From Paragorgia papillata (taxonomy: Eukaryota; Cnidaria; Anthozoa; Scleralcyonacea; Coralliidae), in contig JAWNZC010000234.1 in NCBI GenBank assembly GCA_035771165.1, forward strand, positions 124,001 through 188,000: a stretch of DNA of 64,000 nt, written 5' to 3'. Below the pieces are notes generated by a model. That model was given only the letters and a program-made list of their open reading frames with translations. It was not told where the DNA came from and did not search any database. Positions 23,568 through 33,772 of the stretch are shown here, piece after piece. Every line of letters starts with the position of its first letter. Within the stretch, counting starts at the first letter, position 1. Both the position numbers and the translations under genes were made by a program.

Positions 23568-25118
23568 CCCGTAGGAAAATGACAGACCTTTTAAGACCTT
23601 GAAAGGGTCTTGAAAAGATCTAGAATATTGTCTAAAAAGGTCTTGAAAAGATCTAGAAAGCGCCTAAAGTAAATGTCTTGCTAAGATCTGCCCCGTGATC
23701 CTAATTTGACAGGTCTAAAGACCTTTTCAAGACCTTTTGGGAAATTGGAATGTTAGCTTGATAACGATCTAGAAAGGTCTGGAAAGGTCTTGAAAAGACT
23801 AAAAGGTCTTGAAAGGTATTAAAATGTCTTGAAAGGTCTATAATGGTCTGGAAAAGCTTGAAACGTCTTGAAAGCTACAAAAATGGTTGGATCATATGAA
23901 AGAAGCAAGAATAAAGCAAGTATAGAAACAAATAATTGACCTCGACTGGGATTCTAACCCACAATAAATACCTTTGGTTTATTAGCCGCTTAATAAATCC
24001 AATTTCTGAGACTCGAACCCGCGGCTGGCATTTGTTCAGCCGTTGTTACTTGTTACCTGTTGCAAGTAGAGTTTTACTTCCTTACTTGTCCAGTAATTAT
24101 ACTGTCTTATAATACTCATCTTTTTCAAATTCTAAGTTATCAATTATATTAAAGACACGCATGACGCATTTTCAAATATTCAAGTGCAGGCGCCAAAAAT
24201 GCTATCAGTTGACACTTGACCGAGATTGAATTACTCATTATTGTAGCAAGCATCTCTGATGGAATTTGGAAAAGTTTAACACGTCAATAGTATATTTTAT
24301 GTAGTCTTTTAAAGTTTATAGATATTATTAGGTTAGTTTTAGATTGCAGATGCGAGAACTGCTACTTCATGCTCAAGTCTCAGCTGAATGTCCTTAAATA
24401 ATTTTTAATCATATTCATAATAATTATGTTTGCAAGAGATTGATTTATCAGTTATCTCTTGGCACCAGCAAACTATTTTTGCTATTTCCTGCCAAGGTTC
24501 GAGGCTATTTAGGCGGTATTGTTCGGTTAAAATAAATTAATTCGGGGTAGAAGTACATGTGCTAAATCAGACAACTGTAAAAAAATAATTCAAAAGTATT
24601 TCTCGTCTTCTCACCAGTTTACCATTTGGCTCATTCTTCACCCCAAATTACGGTAAGTTTCGAGTTTTTGAGTAGCGAGAGCTATAGTCATTGCATAAAA
24701 TAAGCTTATATCAATTCTAATTCTACAGTACAGCGAAACTGGCAACAAAGCGGACATGGAATTTGTGCATGTAAAGCGCAAATCGTGTGCGCTACAATAG
24801 AAATCAACTATAGTTCTGGTTTTTACCTAAATGGCATTAATAATTGCTAGACCTCGCGGCATATATAACTAAGACATTTAAGGCAAAAGACTTTGACAAA
24901 TCTATCGAACAGAACTACTCAAGACTATTCAAACTTTGCAAGACTTTTCTTCAAGACATTTCTAGGCAATCGCGGCACAAATGTCTTGCAAGGTCTTGCA
25001 AGACCTTTGACCGACTATTGAAGTCTTATAGTTGTCTAGAAAAGGTTTAGCAAAGATCTCCAAGACCTATTATAGACCTTTTAAAGACCTTCTAAGATCT
25101 TTAGTTTTCCTACGGGTA
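23568..25118. mobile_element. Inverted-repeat element with TA target duplication, nested in ATPase
   Basis: CCCGTAGGAAAA at 23568 is mirrored by TTTTCCTACGGG ending 25118, and TA flanks both sides (23566-23567 and 25119-25120). Removing it restores the ATPase reading context (EDY|QHHLLMTKSKYL). Length 1551 bp. Subterminal arrays of AAAGGTCTTGAAAAGATCT and CAAGACTTTGC-type units lie at both ends. The middle (24003-24030 and 23947-23968, minus) has two B-box-like stretches, GGGTTCGAGTCTC and GGGTTAGAATCCC, which suggest tRNA-derived debris. No transposase was seen. Confidence 0.8.
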
Positions 25119-25120
25119 TC

Positions 25121-25265
25121 AACATCATCTATTGATGACTAAATCAAAATATTTACCCATGACAAAAGAAGATGTGTCCCAATTATCATCAGAAGACAAG
25201 AAAGACTATCATGCTACTTTTAAAATAAATACACCTAAATATAATCTAAGAAGCAGACCTTACTA
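25121..25265 (+). pseudogene. Element A: ATPase 3' end after the nested insertion
   Basis: Continuation of the ATPase frame: HHLLMTKSKYLPMTKEDVSQ, then DKKDYHATFKINTPKYNLRS and a stop at 25263-25265. The same tail is present in C and E. The basic NLRSRPY terminus and acidic linker are conserved between copies, which suggests the tail was under selection before decay. Confidence 0.8.
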
Positions 25266-25620
25266 GATGCTCGGTGTAAACTATTTAAATGTAACTGTAG
25301 TTTGTTTTGATATGTGTAAGTTTAAACCAAAGCCTAAATAAATATTTTAAACTGAATGCTTTGAATTCTGTCTTATGGGGCGACCCGACGCTGTACACCA
25401 ATGCTAATAACCTTCTCGGCTAGACTTGCCTAAGCGCTTAATCCCCTTAATGACCCCTAATGAGTTTTTCTTTTGTCTCCTGCACGTGCACTGAGGATAA
25501 ATATGAAAATATCACACTTAGTAACAGAAAGCGTAGCAACGCTTTCAAAGTAATAAATCGCTTTGCCTTTATATTTCGACATTTAAAATCGTTCTTTTCA
25601 TGACTTCGTGAAGTGATTCC

Positions 25621-26392
25621 TCATTCTATCTTCCTACGATTTCCTCGCTTATAAACGAATGTTGAGTTAGCAATGATTCTAGGATCACTTATTCTGTTTG
25701 AATGATATTTAGGTTCTAAACTAATATAATATTCATGATATACTATTAATTCAAGTCTGTACGTTATCTCTGCCAATTCAGACACTTTAGGCTGTTCAAA
25801 ACTCTCTATATTCCTCCAGACAAGGTTTCAGATAAAAAATATAAAGTGTCTCTATTTAGTTTATTGAAAAGAACGTCTATTTTGTTAAAGTTTACTGTAC
25901 GGATGCTCTGCACGTCTACGTGTCCCATAACTGTCGACTGTCAGTTCGGTTTATAAGTGTATAAATGAAAAGGTAATTACTATTAGTTATAAGGATATAA
26001 GTAACCCAGAACTTCGGAAATCAGTCGGAGACCATTCGGGAATGACGTATCCGCACGGGGGATTGGATAAAAATCCAATCCCCCGTGCGGATACGTCATT
26101 CCCGAATGGTCTCCGACTGAATAAATAATAATAGTCGGTTATGACGTAGTGATGCATAAATAATAGTCGGTTATGACGTATTGAAAAGCAGGGGGGATGA
26201 GTAACAGCTAGGGTTTAGGGGGTTGGATAAAAGTTAGGGGGACTACGTCCCAAAGGAGCATGGGAAATAATGACGTAACGCGCCGCTATAAAATGAATAC
26301 TAATGAGATGAAGGGCGACAAACCGTTTGCATACTAATTACTTCCGCCGCCATATGGGGGGGGGGGGGGGGGGGGGGGGGAGTATCACTACT
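25621..26392. repeat. Element A right terminal inverted repeat
   Basis: Reverse complement of 20238-20999 with small differences. It includes a local perfect hairpin of ATCCAATCCCCCGTGCGGAT at 26055-26090 and a G run of about 25 bases at 26356-26380 just before AGTATCACTACT. The segment 25266-25620 between gene and repeat holds an AATAAA (25338-25343) about 73 bases after the ATPase stop, and the GAAAGCG-TTGCTA-CGCTTTC hairpin seen in other copies. Confidence 0.75.
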
Positions 26393-26838
26393 TTCATACT
26401 CCGATTCAAAATCTGTTAAAGTGGGCAGATTATTTGAATAGATTCATAAAATGTTCAGGGCACTTCAGTGAAAATTCCCACGCCCGTTCATTTTCAGTCT
26501 TTACTATAAGTCTATAAATCTGTCACACATAAATAGATCTTTAATGAGAGGGGCGGATCTAACTTTTGTCTTAATGTCAAAGTTCACACTAGCAACATAA
26601 CCGCATAAAGACAATAACGCAAACGTCGCAAAGGTAAAAACCACGTTATGTTGATGTTTTATGTCAGCAGTCTGAAACAACACAACATAACTACGTAGTT
26701 GGAAGACATGATAATAATTTAATGTCATGACATGATAATAATGATGACGTCACAAAATGCCCGGGCCCCCTAATTAATTCATTTTGCTTGGGACCCGTGG
26801 GGTTTACCCACCCTTCCCACCCAGTAGTTGCGCCACTG

Positions 26839-27240
26839 GTATTTCGTTACTAAAACTTCGGTAGTTTACCACTTTTTCATTTTGCTCATGTTTTAAAAAT
26901 ACTTTGCGTAGAATAATGTGTCGTTGTTACCATGATAACAATGAGACTCTTACTGTAAGTGTATTTTAAGAGGTGTAAGCACTTCTTTGACCAAATGGAA
27001 TGCGGTAATTTTGTTTATTCCATCACATTTTACTCTGATGTATTGCTCCACTCAAAACGCCAGTATTTTGTTTCTAACACCTCGGTAGTTTACCACTTTT
27101 TCATTTTGCTCATGTTTTAAAAATCTTTGCGTGGAATAATGTGGCGTTGTTACCATCTTAACAATGAGACCCTAACTGTAAGTGTATTTTAAGAAGTGTA
27201 AGCACGTCTTTGACCAAATGGAATGCGGTAATTTTGTCAT
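26839..27240. repeat. Tandem duplication, period about 223 bp
   Basis: GTATTT(C/T)GTT...CGGTAGTTTACCACTTTTTC begins at 26839 and again at about 27062, and each copy ends GACCAAATGGAATGCGGTAATTTTGT. The part left of the hAT element (about 19985-20051) is the preceding piece of the same unit, so the hAT inserted inside this repeat. The stretch 27241-27680 is unassigned. Confidence 0.7.
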
Positions 27241-27679
27241 GCATATAGCAATGTTGATATGTCTACTTTCAGGTCGAAAAGCTTTGCCACTGTAAATGCA
27301 CATTCCAGAATGAAATTTACGAGGGTTGACGAGCTTTCTCAACGAAGAAAACTATTGTACTCGTTTTAAAAAAATACAAAACTCTATCAAAAATAATATG
27401 TAATAATATATAATTTTAAAATAATAATAAATAAGTTGAACAACATAAACTAATTCTAACTATGTCAAGATATAGATACATTAAATAAATTATTAACCAA
27501 ACTAAAATTACACCTCCTTTGCATTGCGTCTTTCCATCCTTCCCTTAAAACAGGGCTTCTCAACTAAATTTCTTCACAACCCCAAATGCTGAATTCGCTC
27601 TACATTGCGAATGGCAAACCCACATTCCAGTTAATCGTGTCCATATATTTTCGCTACAAATGGTTTCTATTAGAAATCT

Positions 27680-28345
27680 TGGCAAGATCTAGTCATGTTT
27701 TAAATCTTTGAAAAATTTTGCAAAGGTTGTAAACTTGGTAAAACCTTCCCAAGATCTCTCAAACTTTGTAATCTTTCCAGGATCTCGCAAAGTTTGTTAT
27801 CTTCCTAATATCTTGCAAAGTTTGTAATCTTGACAAAATCTTGGAAAGTTCGTAATCTTGGGAATATCTTGCAAAGTTTGTAATCTTGAAAAGTGCAAAG
27901 TTTGTAAAAAACAAAGGTTGTAATCTTGGCAAGATCTCGCAAACTTTGTAATGTTGCCAAGATGTCGCAAAGTTCAAAATCTTGGCAAGATCTAGCCAAG
28001 TTTGTAATTTTGGCAAAATCTTGCTAACTTTGTAATCTTGGTTAGATCTTGCCAAGATCTCGTAACCTTGTAATCGAGCAAAGATTGTAATCTTACCAAT
28101 ATCTTGCAAATTAAAGTTTGTAAACTTGGCAAGATCTTGCAAAGTTTGTATACTTAGCAATATGGCGCAAAGTTTGTAATCTTATCAATATCTTGGAAAC
28201 TTCGTAATCTTACCAATATCTTGCAAAGTTTGTAATCTTACCAAGATCTTGCAAAGAATGTAAACTTGGCAAGATTTTGCCTAGATCTCGCAAAGTTTGT
28301 AATCTTTCCAATGTAATCTACGAAATCTTACAAAGTTTGTAATCT
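27680..28345. repeat. Minisatellite of TTTGTAATCTTGCCAAGATCT-like units
   Basis: About twenty imperfect copies of an AAAGTTTGTAATCTTG(C/G)CAAGA unit with period near 35 bp. Open frames on the minus strand merely translate the array. The motif is related to the subterminal arrays of the 23568-25118 element, so this may be the array of another copy. 28346-28774 shows nothing else. Confidence 0.8.
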
Positions 28346-28774
28346 TAGCAATGTTGGATTGCTTTGATTTTTTAATGATTTTTTTTAAAATTGGTATCTT
28401 AGTTCGCATGCTCCGATTTTGCAACAGTATGCCTTTAAACAAATCTTTTCTTTTACAAGGCCATTTCACACATTCAGTAAGATCTAAGTGCCTACAGACT
28501 TAGACAATAGCTAGAAGTTATCCCTTATTATTAGAAAACGGTCAAGCTACCGCTTTAGAACAATATTAATTTGCATGAGTTTATATACTGCATATATATG
28601 ATCTTGCCAATGATCAACTTTGCAATTGTGAGTAAAGAGTTTGCAAAATGAGGTACTTTAACTGTTTCACGTTAAATTTGATTTGTCTCTTTATTGGACA
28701 TATCCAGTAGATGTTGTTACCGATATACCTATCCTAAGACAGTTAATTAACTAGACGTTATTTGATCACTGAAC

Positions 28775-29093
28775 TTAAAGGTACCGTCCAGTCCGTTCTG
28801 CGCATGATCCGAATCTTTGTTTATGAGGACCCTCAAACATGACATTCGTAGATAATTTCATGAAGTACTCAGCTCAGTGTAAACCGTTAGGAACAACATG
28901 GTAGAAAACCAAGCGATTCGGCGAGGATATCTCTTCGGATTTCTTCTGAAAATGTTTTGTTTTGGGTAAAAGTAATGAAGAGGAAGCAAGAAAACCTTAC
29001 AATCTTGAATAAGGTATCAGTATATATTTTTCTAAATAGAGATGTAAACATTAGCTTCGTACATGCGCAGAACGGACTTGACAGCACCTTTAA
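28775..29093. mobile_element. MITE, TIR TTAAAGGTACCGTCCAG
   Basis: TTAAAGGTACCGTCCAGTCC and GTTCTGCGCATG at 28775 are mirrored by CATGCGCAGAACGGAC...AGCACCTTTAA ending 29093, with three or four mismatches. About 319 bp, non-coding. The flank to 29477 contains no supported gene. Confidence 0.7.
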
Positions 29094-29477
29094 TAAGGAC
29101 TTGTAACCAATTAGTAAATACTTGTGACTTGGCATGAGTCAGCTATGATGTCGACATTTAGTAATTACGTAAATACATTATATATAGAATGAAGTATGTT
29201 ACTATAAGTATATACTCTAGAAACTATATAAGCAGCCATCGAACATTTCTCAGGATGCATATGTATGAGAGTGAGCTATTTATGTATCAAAGTGGTTACG
29301 AAGTCAGTCCTGAAGTTCCTGCCGTTGGTTTTATTATTCCTTCCTTTTCAAGTCCATACGGATTGCTAACCTGTTGCCGGAATCTCCTATTGACTGTTTC
29401 GTTGTGCGCAGATGACAGAGAAGTTTCTTGTAAAAACCAAATAGCTGAGGTTACACTTTTTGTTGCGTATAGCGGTC

Positions 29478-30085
29478 AGTAGTGATACCCCCCCCCCCCC
29501 CCCCCAAAATGGAGACCAAAGGGATGCCGCCTCATTAATTATTCAACTTATTATTTATGCATACGTCATTATTTCTCAGGCTCCTTTGGGCCTGCTAACC
29601 CTAATCTCATTAGTATTCATTTTATAGCGGCGCGTTACGTCATTAGCGTCTAACCCTAGTCTTCCTGAATCCCCTAACCCTAACTCTCAACCAACCCCCC
29701 GTGTAATACGTCATTCCCGATTGCTCTCCAACTGATTTCCGAAGTTCTCGGTTACGTCATTATCAAAAGACGCTCGACTCATATCTCTTACAAGTAATAG
29801 AAACAATGTTTGATATATACCCCTTATAGCACTTATATAACCAACACTTGTGGGACACGTAGACGTGCAGAGCATGCGTACAGAGAACTTTAACAAAATA
29901 GACGTTCTTTCCAAGGAACTAACCAGAAATTAGTAGACACAATATATATATTTTTTATCTTAAACCTTGTTTGGAGGAATATAGAGAGTTTTGAACAGTC
30001 CAAAGGGCTGAATCGGCTGAGATAAATATTGTGGCGTAGCTCGAATATTATTTGAATAATATGGAGACTTTGAATAGTAATATAT
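29478..30085. mobile_element. Polinton-like element B: lone terminal repeat
   Basis: It begins AGTAGTGATACCCCCC at 29478 and continues with the family's subterminal units (TACGTCATTATTTCTCAGGC, TTTTATAGCGGCGCGTTACGTC, AATAGACGTTCTTTCCAAGG). It stops being similar shortly after GAATAATATGGAGACTTTGAATA. No coding part and no right end remain, so it is a truncated end or a recombination remnant. The 30086-30280 stretch is unassigned. Confidence 0.75.
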
Positions 30086-30280
30086 CCTCACTGCTCCCTC
30101 CGCCACACAATGCCTTTGACTGAAGGTGGGATTAAGATTGGGGACAAATAATTCTCCACGCACGGCGAACATCGGCTCTTGATGAAAACGTTCAGAGCTT
30201 GCGAGAAATCTAATTGAATACTCGTCTAAATCACACAGGGCATAAGGAAATCGTGGTTCCCTCCAATACTCAGAAAACCC

Positions 30281-30757
30281 TGTCTAAGACCCTGTCTATG
30301 TCACATGCAGAAATTAAATTGCTTCATCACAAGCACATGCATTCACCAAAAGCACTTGTACACAATAAATTGCGTCATCAAAAGCACATGCATATGTAGC
30401 GATTATGTTTAATCTCTAGCGTGGGTTTCTGTTGCTGAAATGTAAGATATATAAACACAGCAATGGTGAATGGTGCGATGCAGCTAGAGAAGATGTTTGT
30501 AACGTTCAGCTGTTCAAACTCGTTTGTCAATAAAGTTGTTCCAGAATCAGAGAAGAAAGTGTCTTCACTATGGCCCAAAAACGCGCTACACATACATTAA
30601 ATTTCTTCACCAAAAGCACATACATACATTAAATTGCTCCACCAAAAGCAACATGCATATATTAAATTGCTTCACTAAAAGCACATGCATACATTAAATA
30701 GCTTCACCAAAATATGCATAGATTAAATTGCTGAATCACCAAAAGCACATGCATACA
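30281..30757. repeat. Minisatellite TTAAATTGCTTCACCAAAAGCACATGCATACA, left part
   Basis: Irregular copies of ATTAAATTGCTTCACCAAAA and GCACATGCATAC, period about 35-40 bp. The array is cut exactly by element C and continues on its right side at 40500. The segment 30400-30590 inside is non-repetitive. Confidence 0.8.
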
Positions 30758-31340
30758 AGTAGTGATACCCCCCCCCCCCCATATAGGGATGAAAGGGATG
30801 CCGCCTCATTAAATATTCAACTTATTATTTATTCATTCTCAGGTTCCTTTGGGACCTCTTAACCCTAACCTCATTACATCATTATTTCTCAGGTTCCTTT
30901 GGGACTTCCTAACCCTAACTTTTTTCCCCCCAACTCTAGCTTTCATCCAACCCCCCGTGTAATACGTCATAACCGATAGCTCTCCGACTGATTCCCGAAG
31001 TTCTCAGTAATAGGAACCAAAAATTTATATACACTTTACCCTACTGATAGTCAACATTTGTGGGGCACGTAGACGTACAAAGCATGCGTACAATATACTT
31101 TAACAAAATAGACGTTCTTTCCAAGGAACGAGGGAGAAATTGATAGAGACACTTTATATTTTTTATCTTAAACCTTGTCTGGGGGAATATAGAGAGTTTT
31201 GAATAGCCTAAAAGGCAAAGCGATTTATAACTTTGAAAGCGTTGCTACGCTTTCTGTTACTAAGTGTGATATTTGCATATTTATCCTCAGTGCACGTGCA
31301 GGAGACAAAAGAGAAACTCATTAGGGGTCATTAAGAGGAT
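30758..31340. repeat. Element C left terminal inverted repeat
   Basis: Pairs with about 39620-40499. Carries AACCCTAAC, TACGTCAT, and TTAACAAAATAGACGTTC. The inner part has the stem GAAAGCG-TTGCTA-CGCTTTC near 31236. The right copy is longer because it has more subterminal units. Confidence 0.75.
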
Positions 31341-31457
31341 TAAGCGTTTGGGCAAGTCTAGGCGAGAAGGTCATTAGCAAAATATTTATTTAGGCTTTGG
31401 TTTAAAATTACACATATCAAAACAAATTACCGTTACATATAAATAGTTCACACCGAG

Positions 31458-31850
31458 CATCTAGTAAGGTCTGCTTCTTAGATTATATTTAGGTGTTTTT
31501 ATTTTAAATGTAGAATGATAATCTTTCTTGTCTTCTGATGATAATTGGGACACATCTTCTTTTGTCATGGGTAAATATTTTGATCTAGTCATCAATAGAT
31601 GATGTTCATACTCTTCTCTATCATCCGGAGTCATCTTTGCCAAGTCTTTCTCTGTCTGGTCGCCCAAACTTTCCCAGTTATGAAAGAAATTATGTTTAAG
31701 CGTCGGTTGTTCAACGGTAGGAGGCGGTGTTAGGAAATAGGTTTTAGGTGTAGCAGGGAAACCCCACGGAAGATCGTCAGTTTCTTGCTTTATCTCCGGT
31801 GTCAAGTTTGGTGTATTTTTCCGAGGCTGAGTTTCAAGATTATCTATTTT
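31458..31850 (-). pseudogene. Element C: detached copy of the ATPase C-terminal tail
   Basis: The minus frame reads LTPEIKQETDDLPWGFPATP, then HNWESLGDQTEKDLAKMTPD and ends TPKYNLRSRPY before the stop. It equals the last about 115-125 codons of the zinc-finger ATPase but has no start codon and no ATPase core. It sits directly behind the acidic gene's stop. E has the same arrangement, so this is an ancestral feature: the tail is part of the terminal repeat and occurs at both ends. It is probably not expressed as a separate protein. Confidence 0.75.
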
Positions 31851-31852
31851 TT

Positions 31853-32540
31853 TTTATTTCGGTTCAAAATTATTTTCATTAACTCCATCGGTAATATAAG
31901 CCTTGGGACATGCAGTACAGAAACCAATTGAATGTGAAAAAGATAAGGGAGATCCTAAGTTACATAATTTACATTGATTGTTATCCTGATAGAAATCTTT
32001 CCATGAACATTTAGGACACTGAAGTAAATATACAACATGTACAATACTTTGACAGTGTTCACATTCTCCAATAAGTTCTTAATTTCTCTCCGAGTCCTCT
32101 CCACTCCAATGCTCCGCGTCCGACTCTTCTTGTTTTTCAGAGTCAGTTTCTTCGTCTTCGTTTTCGCTTTCTTCATCTTCGCTTTCGGATTCCGGCTCTT
32201 GATGTTCGTGACGTGCCAGCATGGTCAAAACTTGAACATTTTCAATGAGACTTTTATCAATTTTCAAATTTGCTAGTCCTTTAATAAAAATATCTAAACC
32301 AAGGGGCTCGGGAATCTTGGCATCGTATTCTGTAAGACAATATTCTATCAAATCAGTGATATTTGTTCTTGGTATAGTTCTTCCGTTATATACTATTTCC
32401 CCTCTTGAATTCCACGTGAGAAGATTATGAGATATCAGCAAACTGTTTAGCAGAGAAGACACTTTCTCTTCATCGATTTTGTAGTGTAAATGTGATATTA
32501 TTTGTTGGACGCGATAATTAGCGAGGCTTGTTTCTTCCAT
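31853..32540 (-). CDS. Element C: acidic protein with Cys-rich zinc-ribbon tail (internal stop)
   Basis: From ATG 32540 the frame begins MEETSLANYRVQQIISHLHY and continues with LLTWNSRGEIVYNGRTIPRT, NITDLIEYCL and PLGLDIFIKGLANLKIDKSL. A Glu/Asp/Ser tail follows, ending at an in-frame TAA near 32079. Beyond that stop the same frame encodes CPKCSWKDFYQDN, CKLC and CTAC pairs, a zinc-ribbon-like domain ending NNFEPK. E has the two parts joined without a stop, so C carries a 30-bp insertion containing the stop at the junction. The function is unknown. I recall similar proteins in other invertebrate mobile elements, but cannot verify this here. Confidence 0.6.
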
Positions 32541-32584
32541 GATGTTCACGCTTAAACTGACTATCGTAGAAACTTTTAGTTCTT

Positions 32585-32902
32585 TTATACCATTTCTGTG
32601 AGTCCTTCTAAAACAGGACCAAGCAACAGGCTTAGAAATCCTTTACCGTTTTGAACCAGTGTTTTCTTTTTTCGTCTAAAACTTCGTCGGGGATCAACCA
32701 AAATGTGTAGATCGTCCTGGTAAGGGCTAAGTCTTTCAATCACCTGACGAGGTACTTGGTAGTGCATTTGCCAAAAATTGTGCGCACACTCGCATATACA
32801 TCGAACCTGCTCAGGGCTCGCAGACTCCAAAACAGCTCGCTGTTGTATGGGTTTTGAAAGACACAAAAACTGAAGAAATGCCCTCTGTTCATTGGTAAAC
32901 AT
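32585..32902 (-). CDS. Element C: short basic protein with hydrophobic C-terminus
   Basis: 105 residues from ATG 32902. The N-terminal half is helical and Cys-containing (FLQFLCLSKPIQQRAVLESA, CICECAHNFW). The C-terminal half is strongly basic (RRSFRRKKKTLVQNG) and ends in a Gly/Leu-rich hydrophobic stretch, FLSLLLGPVLEGLTEMV. It lies 44 bases upstream of the acidic gene on the same strand. The layout of a basic patch plus a Gly/Leu hydrophobic tail recalls small core proteins such as adenovirus/adintovirus pX, but that is only an analogy. The intact frame in both C and E suggests past selection. Confidence 0.6.
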   Translation of the reverse strand: MFTNEQRAFLQFLCLSKPIQQRAVLESASPEQVRCICECAHNFWQMHYQVPRQVIERLSPYQDDLHILVDPRRSFRRKKKTLVQNGKGFLSLLLGPVLEGLTEMV

Positions 32903-32999
32903 CTCTATCTGACAGTCAGTGTCTAAATGAGGAAATCTCTACCAGAAAACGCATTTTAAGAGGAAGATAAGCAGTAGAAAGAAAAAAGAGGGGATCCCG

Positions 33000-33772
33000 G
33001 GGGTGTTTGGGGTTACCCCTGGGTGTTTGGGGTACTCCAGGGGGGTGTTTGGGGTATCCCCGGGGGTGTTTGGGGTTACCTCGGGGTGTGATGGAGTTAC
33101 CCCAGGGGTGTTTGGGGGTACCACGGGGGTGTTTGGGGTATCCTGGGGGTGTTTGGGGGTATCCCGGGGTGTTTGGGGTTACCCCCGGGGGTGTTTGGGG
33201 GTATCCCGGGGGTGTTTGGGGGTATCCCGGGGATGTTTGGGGGTATCCCGGGGGTGTTTGGGGTTAACCCCGGGGGTGTTTGGTGTTACCCCTGGGTGTT
33301 TGGGGTACCCCAGGGGGGTGTTTGGGGTATCCCCGGGGGTGTTTGGGGTTACCCCTGGGTGTTTGGGGTACCCCAGGGGGGTGTTTGGGGTATCCCCGGG
33401 GGTGTTTGGGGTTACCTCGGGGTGTGATGGAGTTACCCCAGGTGTGTTTGGGGGTACCACGGGGGTGTTTGGGGTATCCTGGGGGTGTTTGGGGGTATCC
33501 GGGGTGTGTTTGGGGTTACCCCCGGGGGTGTTTAGGGGTATCCCGGGGGTGTTTGGGAGTACCACGGTGGTGTTTGGGGTATCCCTGGGATGTTTGGGGT
33601 TATCCTGGGGTGTTTGGGGGTATCCCGGGGATGTTTGGGGTATCCCAGGATGTTTGGGGTACCTCGGGGGGTGTTTGGGGTATCCCCAGGGGTGATTGGG
33701 GTATCCCAGGGATGTTTGGGGGTTTCCCCATGGGTGATTGGGATATCCCATGGCGCTGGGGTATTTGGGGTA
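33000..33772. repeat. Element C central tandem array, GGGGTGTTTGGGGTATCCC units
   Basis: About 35 units of a roughly 20-25 bp G-rich repeat (GGTGTTTGGGG + TATCCCCGG/TTACCCC). The array resumes at 36235-36345 on the far side of a nested element. GGGG runs four or more to a window could form G-quadruplexes on the plus strand. All long frames here (both strands) are translated repeat. It occupies the same position, upstream of the ATPase, as the unrelated array in A. Confidence 0.95.

Larger units (their letters stand above)
20238..26392. mobile_element. Polinton-like element A (degraded, non-autonomous)
   Basis: Both ends read AGTAGTGATACCCCCC (or complement) and continue into long terminal inverted repeats (20238 to about 20999; about 25621-26392). 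The flanks CTCACA and TTCATA match at 4 of 6 positions, differing only by C/T transitions, so they may be a decayed 6-bp target duplication. The interior order is a fragment of the basic-protein gene (minus), a tandem array, then the ATPase gene (plus) running toward the right repeat. No polymerase, integrase or capsid gene is visible. Confidence 0.75.
20052..26838. mobile_element. hAT-type element carrying a Polinton-like insertion
   Basis: CAGTGGCGTAACTA at 20052 is mirrored by TAGTTGCGCCACTG ending 26838. The 8-bp flanks GTATTTCA (20044-20051) and GTATTTCG (26839-26846) agree at 7 of 8 positions, as for hAT target duplications. Without the 6.2-kb element A inside, the hAT copy is only about 630 bp and has no transposase, so it is non-autonomous. 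A decayed minus-strand frame at 26504-26728 has no known domain. Confidence 0.75.

Noticed and set aside
27680..28345. Possible CRISPR-like array
   Set aside because: Units are contiguous and imperfect without unique spacers, in eukaryotic context: an ordinary minisatellite.
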